Assembly (NCBI GenBank): GCA_030695205.1 | Contig: JAUYTN010000025.1 | Span: 212,107 to 276,106, forward strand | Length of the DNA stretch: 64,000 nt | Direction of reading: 5' to 3' | Source of the DNA: Burkholderiaceae bacterium | Lineage (GTDB): Bacteria > Pseudomonadota > Gammaproteobacteria > Burkholderiales > Burkholderiaceae_C | Shown here: piece by piece, positions 12,566 to 19,115 of the stretch | How positions within the stretch are numbered: the first letter of the stretch is position 1 | Layout: every line of letters begins with the position of its first letter | Position numbers and translations under genes: made by a program | Notes under the pieces: generated by a model | What the model was told of the DNA's origin: nothing | The model's database searches: none | Seen by the model: only the letters and a program-made list of their open reading frames with translations

Positions 12566-14182
12566 TCAGTGCGCAGCCAGTGCGCGGCGCAAAGCAGCGG
12601 AGGCAGCAGCGGCATCGAACCCGCGCCAGCGAGCGGCCACGTACTGGTCAGGACGGATCAGGTAGACCGTGCCCGGCTGTCCATCGTAGCGCTCGGTCAG
12701 CACACCGTCGACATCCACCACGTCCCGGCCCACCTCCAGCACCCGGGCCACCACATTGCCCACCCGAACACTGGCATCGGCTGGCACCGGTCCAAAACTC
12801 AGCAGCACAAAGCCTCCGCCCAACTGGTTGAGCAGCCAGGCGGGCTGCCCGTCGCGCAGCACGGGGGCATCGGCACAAAAAGTACCGGGGACCATGTGGC
12901 CAGCAAAGACATCACCATCGGGCGTGTTCAGGCTGGAGCATGCGTACGGCGTGGGGGTGGACAGGCGACCGCTGTTGACCAAGGGCCGGGCAAACGGCTC
13001 GGTGCGGGCCAGCTCCAGCACCGCGTTGCGCAGGCGCAGCGAGGTGCGGCTTTTGGGCGTAATGAAATCGGTGGAGCGGGTGGAATTGAGCAGGTTGTCG
13101 TCTGCCGCATAGGCCCGCTCCTCGTGGTAGGTGTCCAGCAGCGCCACCGGGGCATCGCCCGCCAGCACGGCCCGCAGCTTCCAGGCCAGGTTGTCGCAGT
13201 CTTGCACCCCAGTGTTGGCGCCTCGGGCACCAAAGGGCGACACCTGGTGGGCCGCATCGCCCGCGAACAGCACCCGTCCGTGGCGAAACTGGTCCACCCG
13301 GCGGCAGGCGAACTGGTACACCGACACCCACTCCAGCTCAAACTCCACATCCGGCCCCAGCATGGCCTGGATACGGGGAATGACGTTCTCAGGCTTTTTC
13401 TCTTCCACCGGGTCGGCATCCCAACCGAGCTGGAAGTCAATGCGCCAGACGTCATCGCACTGCTTGTGCAGCAGCACGCTTTGGCCCCGGTGAAACGGTG
13501 GGTCGAACCAGAACCAGCGCTCCGTGGGGAAGTCGGCTTTCTTCATCACCACATCGGCAATCAGGAAGCGGTCCTGGAAGAAGTGCCCGGTGAAGTCGGC
13601 TCCGGCCATGCGGCGGGTGTCGCTGTTGGCGCCATCGGCGGCCACCACCCAGTCGGCCTGCAGGGTGAAAACGCCGTCGGGAGTCTCCACGGTCAGGGTG
13701 GCCACCTCCTCGCCTTGCTCCAGGCTCAGCAGCTTGTGTTTCCAGCGCAGGTCCACCAGGGGCGAGGCGTCACAACGCTCCACCAGCTTTTCTTCCAGGT
13801 AGTACTGCTGGAGGTTGATCATGGCGGGCATTTTGTGGTGCGCCTCGGGCAGCAGGTCGAATTGGTAGGCCAGTTCGTCCTGAAAGAACACCTTGCCCAC
13901 TTTCCACTGGATGCCGCGCTGTGCAAAACCCTCACCCACCCCCAGGCGGTCCCACACCTCCAGGGTGCGCTTGGCGTAACACACCGCCCTTGAGCCGATG
14001 CTGACGGTGTTGTTGTCGTCCAGCACGACGACTGGCTGGCCGCGCTGGGCGCAGTCCAGCGCCAAGGTCAGGCCCACCGGGCCCGCACCGATGATGACCA
14101 CCGGGTGGCGCCTGGTCTCGCCCGCCGCCTGCTCGGGACTCTGTACGTAGGCAAATTCAGGGTAGCTGTAGGTATTGAACAT
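12566..14182 (-). CDS. FAD-dependent aromatic ring monooxygenase
   Basis: Single-component flavoprotein hydroxylase of the PheA/TfdB/MhpA type, expected to hydroxylate an aromatic acid using NAD(P)H and O2. The protein has 538 residues. The FAD-binding GxGxxG is at residues 32-37 (VVIIGAGPVGLTL). The DG motif is in VVAADGANSDTRR and the second FAD motif in VLFAGDAAHQVSPFGARG. The C-terminal thioredoxin-like domain of phenol hydroxylases is present in outline. It sits between the VOC gene (13 bases away) and the DUF2783 gene. The fumarylacetoacetase in the operon suggests a product on the homogentisate route, but the substrate cannot be assigned from sequence. Confidence 0.85.
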   Translation of the reverse strand: MFNTYSYPEFAYVQSPEQAAGETRRHPVVIIGAGPVGLTLALDCAQRGQPVVVLDDNNTVSIGSRAVCYAKRTLEVWDRLGVGEGFAQRGIQWKVGKVFFQDELAYQFDLLPEAHHKMPAMINLQQYYLEEKLVERCDASPLVDLRWKHKLLSLEQGEEVATLTVETPDGVFTLQADWVVAADGANSDTRRMAGADFTGHFFQDRFLIADVVMKKADFPTERWFWFDPPFHRGQSVLLHKQCDDVWRIDFQLGWDADPVEEKKPENVIPRIQAMLGPDVEFELEWVSVYQFACRRVDQFRHGRVLFAGDAAHQVSPFGARGANTGVQDCDNLAWKLRAVLAGDAPVALLDTYHEERAYAADDNLLNSTRSTDFITPKSRTSLRLRNAVLELARTEPFARPLVNSGRLSTPTPYACSSLNTPDGDVFAGHMVPGTFCADAPVLRDGQPAWLLNQLGGGFVLLSFGPVPADASVRVGNVVARVLEVGRDVVDVDGVLTERYDGQPGTVYLIRPDQYVAARWRGFDAAAASAALRRALAAH

Positions 14183-14195
14183 GGTCGGGGTCGCC

Positions 14196-14738
14196 TCAGT
14201 CCAGGGCTTTGAATTCTTGGTCGTGCATCCAGGCAGCGTGGGTGGGTGCGCGCTTGGTCTGGGCCCATTCGTTGAGCATGTCCCACTTCACGTCGTCGAG
14301 CTTTTGGTACATCTCGGGCGTGCCCACATCGGCACACAGCTCCAAGCGGTGGCCGTTGGGGTCGAAGAAGTAAATGCTCTTGAAGATGGTGTGGTCGGTG
14401 GGGCCAATCACCTCAATGCCGCTGGCCTGCAGGTTGGCCTTGGTGGCGTTGAGCGTGTCCAGGCTGTCCACCTTGAAGGCGATGTGCTGCACCCACTCTG
14501 GTGTGTTGGTATCTCGGCCCATGGGCGCACTGCCCGGCAGCTCGAAAAATGCCAGCACATTGCCTTGCCCAGCGTCCAGAAACACGTGCATGTAGGGGTC
14601 GGGCGCTTTGGTAGAGGGCACCTGGTTTTCGGCAATGGCCAGCACAAAGTCCATGTTCAGGTGTTTGACATACCACTCCACGGTTTCTTTGGCGTCTTTG
14701 CAGCGGTAAGCCACATGGTGAATGCGGTCGATTTTCAT
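14196..14738 (-). CDS. VOC-family protein (glyoxalase/dioxygenase fold)
   Basis: Member of the vicinal-oxygen-chelate superfamily, which includes extradiol dioxygenases, glyoxalases and isomerases. The protein has 180 residues from ATG 14738, preceded by GGAGA. Two paired beta-alpha-beta-beta-beta modules are visible: MKIDRIHHVAYRCKDAKETV at the start and VQHIAFKVDSLDTLNATKANL in the middle. Candidate metal ligands are His in IHHVAYR, His in VQHIAF and Glu in GHRLELCAD. It is too short for 4-hydroxyphenylpyruvate dioxygenase. Position next to the ring hydroxylase suggests it acts on the hydroxylated product, for example in ring cleavage or isomerisation, which is inference. Confidence 0.75.
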   Translation of the reverse strand: MKIDRIHHVAYRCKDAKETVEWYVKHLNMDFVLAIAENQVPSTKAPDPYMHVFLDAGQGNVLAFFELPGSAPMGRDTNTPEWVQHIAFKVDSLDTLNATKANLQASGIEVIGPTDHTIFKSIYFFDPNGHRLELCADVGTPEMYQKLDDVKWDMLNEWAQTKRAPTHAAWMHDQEFKALD

Positions 14739-14771
14739 GATTTGTCTCCAATATTCAGTAGCAACGAATGC

Positions 14772-14806
14772 CATCAGTCAAGCGGTGAGGCGTTGTTTGA
14801 TTGATG
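14772..14806. promoter_or_regulatory. Imperfect inverted repeat between MBL and VOC genes
   Basis: CATCAGTCAA (14772-14781) and TTGATTGATG (14797-14806) are inverted repeats with one mismatch. They lie in the 98-base gap upstream of the VOC gene. Could be an internal operator or an mRNA hairpin; no T-tract follows. Confidence 0.3.
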
Positions 14807-14836
14807 ACTTTGGTTGAAATTTCCATAGCAGCCTGA

Positions 14837-15796
14837 TCAGCCTTCCAGCGCCTGCCACATGGCCACGTCGCGCTCGGCGGTCCAGATGCGTGGGTCGGGG
14901 TACTGGGTGGCTTCGTCGTAGGCGCGTGTCACGTCAAACGGCATGCAGTGGTTGAAGATGACCCAGTTGCCGTACTTGGGTTGCATGGCGGCAAACGTGC
15001 GCTCGTACACCTTGCGCAGGTCTTCGCCAGCCTCCGCCCCAGCCTGCACGTTGCTGTACAAGTCTGAAATGAAGGCACGGGTACCGGCCAGACCGGCCTG
15101 TACCTGCTCCGGCGTTTGCAATGCGGCACCACGGCCAGGCACCAGCTTGTTCGGCTGCAGGGCTGCGATGTTGTCCAGCGTTTGCGGCCAGTCTTTGAAG
15201 TAGGCGTCACCGGCGTAGGGGGTGGCATCGAACTCGACCAGGTCGCCGCTGAACAGAATTTTTTCCTGCGGCAGCCAGGCCACGGTGTCGCCCTTGGTAT
15301 GGCCACGGCCCAGTTGCAGAATTTGCACTTCCAACTTGCCCAGCCAGATCGTCATCTTGCCGGTGAAGGTGATGGTGGGCCAGGTCAGGCCTGGGGGCAC
15401 GCTCTCCACGTTCTGGAACAGGCGGGGGAAGCGGCCAATTTCGCTGGCCTTGTCGAACTCGCCACGCTCCACGATCAGGTCGTGCGTGTCCTGGCTGGCA
15501 ATGATGTGCTCAGGCTCATACGCACTGGCGCCGAGCACGCGCACCGCGTGGTAGTGGCTGAGCAGCACGTACTTGATGGGCTTGTCGGTCACCTCGCGGA
15601 TGCGGCGGATCACGTCCTGCGCCATCACCGGTGTGGCCTGCGTGTCGATGACCATCACCGCATCGTCGCCAATGATGATGCCGGTGTTGGGGTCGCCCTC
15701 GGCGGTGTAGGCATAGGCGTGGTCCGACAGTTTGTCGAAGCTCACCTTTTTCACTTCAAGGTCGGCGGCGGAGGCAAAGGTTTTGGTGCTGGTCAT
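14837..15796 (-). CDS. Metallo-beta-lactamase-fold protein with altered metal motif
   Basis: MBL-fold hydrolase relative of 319 residues; first gene of the minus-strand aromatic operon. The fold is clear (VMVIDTQATP, KYVLLSHYHA, GRGHTKGDTVAW, ILFSGDLVEF). The usual HxHxDH motif reads His81-Tyr-His83-Ala-Val-Arg86, and the later PGHG motif reads PGRG (Arg222). His81, His83, His166 and Asp185 remain, so one metal site could be kept while the second is lost. The substrate is unknown; a ring-cleavage lactone or thioester is possible from context. Its promoter region holds two inverted repeats and faces the oxidoreductase operon. Confidence 0.8.
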   Translation of the reverse strand: MTSTKTFASAADLEVKKVSFDKLSDHAYAYTAEGDPNTGIIIGDDAVMVIDTQATPVMAQDVIRRIREVTDKPIKYVLLSHYHAVRVLGASAYEPEHIIASQDTHDLIVERGEFDKASEIGRFPRLFQNVESVPPGLTWPTITFTGKMTIWLGKLEVQILQLGRGHTKGDTVAWLPQEKILFSGDLVEFDATPYAGDAYFKDWPQTLDNIAALQPNKLVPGRGAALQTPEQVQAGLAGTRAFISDLYSNVQAGAEAGEDLRKVYERTFAAMQPKYGNWVIFNHCMPFDVTRAYDEATQYPDPRIWTAERDVAMWQALEG

Positions 15797-15817
15797 GGGT
15801 GGGCCTGTGGGTTAAAA

Positions 15818-15834
15818 ATTCGTCATTGACGAAT
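15818..15834. promoter_or_regulatory. Palindromic operator candidate ATTCGTCA-T-TGACGAAT
   Basis: Perfect 8-base inverted repeat with a one-base centre, 22 bases upstream of the MBL start (15796) in the divergent intergenic region. Together with the repeat at 15870-15890 it shares the half-site ATTCGT, suggesting a dimeric repressor (MarR, TetR or GntR type). Confidence 0.55.
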
Positions 15835-15869
15835 CTATTTGATTAAAGTCAAGCCATTGTCCGCAATAT

Positions 15870-15890
15870 ATTCGTTTTAGTCAAACGAAT
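15870..15890. promoter_or_regulatory. Palindromic operator candidate ATTCGTTT-N5-AAACGAAT
   Basis: Perfect 8-base inverted repeat with a five-base spacer in the AT-rich centre of the divergent region between the MBL and oxidoreductase operons. It shares the outer ATTCGT with the palindrome at 15818-15834. Confidence 0.55.
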
Positions 15891-15896
15891 TCATTA

Positions 15897-15908
15897 AGGG
15901 TAAACCCT
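15897..15908. promoter_or_regulatory. AGGGTAAACCCT operator candidate
   Basis: Near-perfect palindrome (arms AGGGT/ACCCT) in the divergent promoter region, almost identical to the element just upstream of the dctP -35 box (10741-10752) and related to GGGTAAAC at 22341-22348. A shared regulator, for example the IclR protein encoded at 20806, is a reasonable guess. Confidence 0.45.
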
Positions 15909-16022
15909 GATCAAGCACATGATCGTGAGCGGCATGATGGTGTGGCGTGTTGACGCTGCGCAAAGGCGCACCCATGGGTGGGTCTCGCCGACGGATACGC
16001 TGGTTGCATTGAAAGGCATCGC

Positions 16023-16688
16023 ATGTTTCAGGTACGTATTCACGGACGGGGCGGACAAGGCGTGGTCAGCTGCGCTGAAATGATGTCCATCGCCGCTTTC
16101 GAGGGGGGGCGGCACGCGCAGGCGTTTCCCAGCTTCGGCTCAGAGCGCACGGGGGCCCCGGTGGTAGCGTTTTGCCGCATGGACGACCGCGAAATTCGCC
16201 TGCGCGAGCCCATCATGGAACCCGACGCGATCATCATCCAGGACGCGACGCTGCTGCACCAGGTGGATGTGTTCAGTGGCCTGAAAAAAGACGGCTACAT
16301 CCTCATCAACACCACCCAGACGTTCGAGCAACTGGGGCTGGGCGAATTTGTGAAGGGCTTTCAGCCCGACCACCTGCTGACCGTGCCCGCATCCGAACTG
16401 GCCATGAAACACGTGCGCCGGCCGGTACCCAACGTGCCGCTGCTGGGCGCGTTTGCGGCGCTTGGGGGCGCGACCAGTCGTTCGCCGGGCCGCCCCAAGA
16501 ACGACTGCACCCCCTCGGGGGGCCTGGCGCAGCCAGGGTTGGGGGCATTCATCTCGTTACAGGCGGTGCACGCGGCCATTGCCCAGAAGTTCAAGGGCGC
16601 GGTGGCCCAGGGCAACCAGGCCGCAGCCACCGAGGCCTACGACATCGTGATGGAACAGGAAAGAAAGGCGATGGCCCACCATGCTTGA
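16023..16688 (+). CDS. 2-oxoacid:acceptor oxidoreductase, gamma subunit
   Basis: Gamma subunit of a pyruvate/2-oxoacid:ferredoxin oxidoreductase-type enzyme, which oxidatively decarboxylates a 2-oxoacid to an acyl-CoA. The protein has 221 residues from ATG 16023 (MFQVRIHGRGGQGVVSCAEM), the classic gamma-subunit start. The family core continues through SFGSERTGAPVVAFCRMDD and PNVPLLGAFAALG. An unusual Pro/Gly-rich insertion of about 27 residues (DNA ~16465-16546) follows and interrupts the conserved LGAF...ISLQAVHAAI region. It overlaps the alpha subunit by eight bases. Pathway: probably an aryl-2-oxoacid step, by context. Confidence 0.88.
   Translation: MFQVRIHGRGGQGVVSCAEMMSIAAFEGGRHAQAFPSFGSERTGAPVVAFCRMDDREIRLREPIMEPDAIIIQDATLLHQVDVFSGLKKDGYILINTTQTFEQLGLGEFVKGFQPDHLLTVPASELAMKHVRRPVPNVPLLGAFAALGGATSRSPGRPKNDCTPSGGLAQPGLGAFISLQAVHAAIAQKFKGAVAQGNQAAATEAYDIVMEQERKAMAHHA
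16465..16546 (+). repeat. GC-rich insertion within the gamma-subunit gene
   Basis: Contains GGGCCGCCCCAAG, the palindromic CACCCCCTCGGGGGG and CCTGGCGCAGCCAGG, and a G-run. It looks like a mobile GC-rich intergenic repeat that has inserted in frame. It encodes about 27 residues absent from the expected family pattern. Confidence 0.45.
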
Positions 16689-17952
16689 ACAATGCGAAGG
16701 CTCCCACGCCGTGGCGCGTGCCGTGGCGCTGAGCCGCCCGGAAGTGATTTGCGCGTACCCCATTTCCCCGCAAACGCACATCGTTGAAGGCTTGGGCGAA
16801 ATGGTGAAATCGGGCGACCTGACGCCGTGCGAGTTCATCAACGTCGAGTCCGAATTTGCCGCGCTCAGCGTGGCCATCGGTGCGTCGGCAGCGGGTGCCA
16901 GGGCCTACACCGCCACGGCCAGCCAGGGTCTGCTGTACATGGCCGAAGCCGTTTACAACGCCTCAGGCCTGGGCCTGCCGATTGTGATGACGGTGGCCAA
17001 CCGCGCCATCGGCGCACCCATCAACATCTGGAACGATCACACCGACAGCATGGCCATGCGCGACGCGGGGTGGATTCAGATTTTTGCCGAAACCAACCAG
17101 GAGGCGCTGGACCTGCACATCCAGGCGTTTCGCATTGCCGAAGAACTGTCGTTGCCGGTCATGGTGTGCATGGACGGTTTCATCTTGACCCATGCCTACG
17201 AGCGTGTGGACATGCCCGAGCAAGCCCAGGTGGATGCCTACCTGCCCCCCTACGTGCCCCGCCAGGTGCTGGACCCGGCCGAGCCCGTCACCATCGGTGC
17301 CATGGTGGGGCCCGAGGCGTTCACCGAAGTGCGTTACCTGGCCCATGCCAAGCAGTTGCAGGCGCTGGATTTGCTGCCGCAACTGGCCGCTGAGTTCAAA
17401 CAGGTGTTCGGGCGCGATTCGGGCGGGCTGGTCAGGCCCTACCGCATCGACGATGCCGACACCATCGTCATCGCGCTGGGGTCGGTGCTGGGCACCATCA
17501 AAGACACGGTGGACGAGCTGCGCGAACAGGGCGTGAAGATAGGGGTGCTGGGCATCACCTCGTTCAGGCCGTTCCCCATCGAGGCCATCCGCGCGGTCAC
17601 GGGCCATGCCCAGCGCATCGTCGTCATTGAAAAGTGTTTTGCCGTGGGCATTGGCGGCATCGTGTCGCGCGATGTGCGCAGCGCCGTGCAAAGTCGCCCC
17701 CAGGCTGTGTATGCCGTGGTGGCCGGGTTGGGCGGGCGGGCCATCACCAAAGCGTCGCTGCACAAGCTGCTGATGCAAGCCGTGGCAGACCAACTGGAGC
17801 TGCTGACCTTTCTGGACCTGGACTGGGGCGTGGTCAACCGCGTGCTGGAGCGCGAAAAGCAGCACCGCCGCAGCGGCCCGGTGGCCGAAGGCATCTTGCG
17901 CGACTTGGGCACAGCGGCACCTACACCCACCCCCTTGTCCCCCACCCGGTGA
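16681..17952 (+). CDS. 2-oxoacid:acceptor oxidoreductase, alpha subunit
   Basis: Alpha subunit (transketolase pyrimidine-binding and C-terminal domains) of the 2-oxoacid oxidoreductase. The protein has 423 residues from ATG 16681. Recognisable blocks are EVICAYPISPQTHIVEGL, VESEFAALSVAIGASAAGAR, ASQGLLYMAEAVYNASGLGL, NIWNDHTDSMAMRDAGWIQI and IAEELSLPVMVCMDGFILTH. Its size and the separate gamma and beta genes match PorA/PadG-type enzymes rather than fused indolepyruvate oxidoreductase. Both subunit junctions are tight (8-base overlap; 8-base gap), indicating one operon. Confidence 0.9.
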   Translation: MLEQCEGSHAVARAVALSRPEVICAYPISPQTHIVEGLGEMVKSGDLTPCEFINVESEFAALSVAIGASAAGARAYTATASQGLLYMAEAVYNASGLGLPIVMTVANRAIGAPINIWNDHTDSMAMRDAGWIQIFAETNQEALDLHIQAFRIAEELSLPVMVCMDGFILTHAYERVDMPEQAQVDAYLPPYVPRQVLDPAEPVTIGAMVGPEAFTEVRYLAHAKQLQALDLLPQLAAEFKQVFGRDSGGLVRPYRIDDADTIVIALGSVLGTIKDTVDELREQGVKIGVLGITSFRPFPIEAIRAVTGHAQRIVVIEKCFAVGIGGIVSRDVRSAVQSRPQAVYAVVAGLGGRAITKASLHKLLMQAVADQLELLTFLDLDWGVVNRVLEREKQHRRSGPVAEGILRDLGTAAPTPTPLSPTR

Positions 17953-17960
17953 GACGCGCC

Positions 17961-19007
17961 ATGGCACACACACCTGTCAAGTTCTACCAGACCGGCACCT
18001 TCACCGTTGGCAACCGCCTGCTGACGGCCGAGCAGCGCAGCGTGCAGGCGGGCGCACAGCGCACCAATTCGCTCAACTCGGGCCACCGCGCCTGCCAGGG
18101 CTGTGGCGAGGCGCTGGGCGCGCGCTACGCCATCGACGCCGCCATGCAAGCCACCAACGGCCAGCTGATCGCCGCCAACGCCACGGGCTGCCTGGAGGTG
18201 TTTTCAACGCCTTACCCCGAAACCTCGTGGCAAATCCCGTGGATCCACTCGCTGTTCGGCAACACCGCAGCCGTGGCCACCGGCATTGCCGCAGCCATGC
18301 GTGTGAAGGGCCGTGCCGACGTGCGTGTGGTGGCGCAGGGTGGCGACGGTGGCACCACCGACATCGGCTTTGGTTGCCTGTCTGGCATGTTCGAGCGCAA
18401 TGACGATGTGCTGTACATCTGCTACGACAACGAGGCCTACATGAACACGGGGGTGCAGCGCTCCAGCGCCACGCCACCGGCTGCGCGCACGGCCACCACC
18501 ATGCCGGTGGGGCCGCAGCCGGGCAACGTGTTCGGGCAGGGCAAGTACCTGCCGCAAATTGCCATGGCGCACGAAATTCCCTACGTGGCCACCGCCACCG
18601 TGGCCGACCTGCGCGACCTGGAATACAAGGTCACCAAGGCCATGGGCATGCACGGGGCACGTTACATCCACATTTTTGTGCCGTGCCCGCTGGGCTGGGG
18701 CGCCGCCTCGCACGACACCATTCGGCTGGCCCGGTTGGCGCACGAAAGCGGGTTCTTCCCGGTGTTCGAGGCCGAGCGGGGCGAGCTGTCCGGGTCGTCC
18801 AAAATCCGCCGCCGCGTGCCGGTGGACGACTTTTTGCGCCCGCAAAAGCGCTTTGCCCACCTGTTCGGCCCCACGCCAGACACCGCCACCATTGCCCGCT
18901 TGCAGGCGCTGGCCGACCGCAACATCCGCCGCTACCAGCAGCTGGATGCCGAGGCGGAGAGCGCCCCACCAGCTGTGGCCGCGTGCCAGACACCGCAAGG
19001 GGCATAG
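17961..19007 (+). CDS. 2-oxoacid:acceptor oxidoreductase, beta subunit (TPP-binding)
   Basis: Beta subunit that binds thiamine diphosphate. The protein has 348 residues from ATG 17961. A cysteine motif typical of PorB is present near the N-terminus (HRACQGCGEALGARYAID). The TPP motif is GDGGTTDIGFGCLSGMFERN followed by CYDNEAYMNTG. The C-terminal tail ends in a Pro/Ala-rich stretch. An AT-rich dispersed repeat fills the 108-base gap to the next gene, so the fourth subunit may be slightly decoupled in translation. Confidence 0.92.
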   Translation: MAHTPVKFYQTGTFTVGNRLLTAEQRSVQAGAQRTNSLNSGHRACQGCGEALGARYAIDAAMQATNGQLIAANATGCLEVFSTPYPETSWQIPWIHSLFGNTAAVATGIAAAMRVKGRADVRVVAQGGDGGTTDIGFGCLSGMFERNDDVLYICYDNEAYMNTGVQRSSATPPAARTATTMPVGPQPGNVFGQGKYLPQIAMAHEIPYVATATVADLRDLEYKVTKAMGMHGARYIHIFVPCPLGWGAASHDTIRLARLAHESGFFPVFEAERGELSGSSKIRRRVPVDDFLRPQKRFAHLFGPTPDTATIARLQALADRNIRRYQQLDAEAESAPPAVAACQTPQGA

Positions 19008-19044
19008 CCCACTTGGGTGCGGCCCGGCGTGTGTTTGAAACATC

Positions 19045-19106
19045 GAAATATATAGCTGCCTCCGCTTTAAACACAAGCGATTCGGGCTGTTTTTGTTTAA
19101 AAAATT
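19045..19106 (+). repeat. AT-rich dispersed repeat (copy 2)
   Basis: GAAATATATAGCTG, CCGCTTTAAACACAAGCG, GGCTGTTTTTGTTTAAAAAA: the same order of A-tract, AGCTG, CGCTT-N6-AAGCG, T-tract as the patch in dnaE2. It lies between the beta-subunit and GltD-like genes. Confidence 0.6.
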
Positions 19107-19115
19107 GGAGTGACC

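Noticed and set aside
12569..13993. 474-codon plus-strand open frame opposite the FAD hydroxylase
   Set aside because: Shadow; the minus strand has complete FAD motifs.
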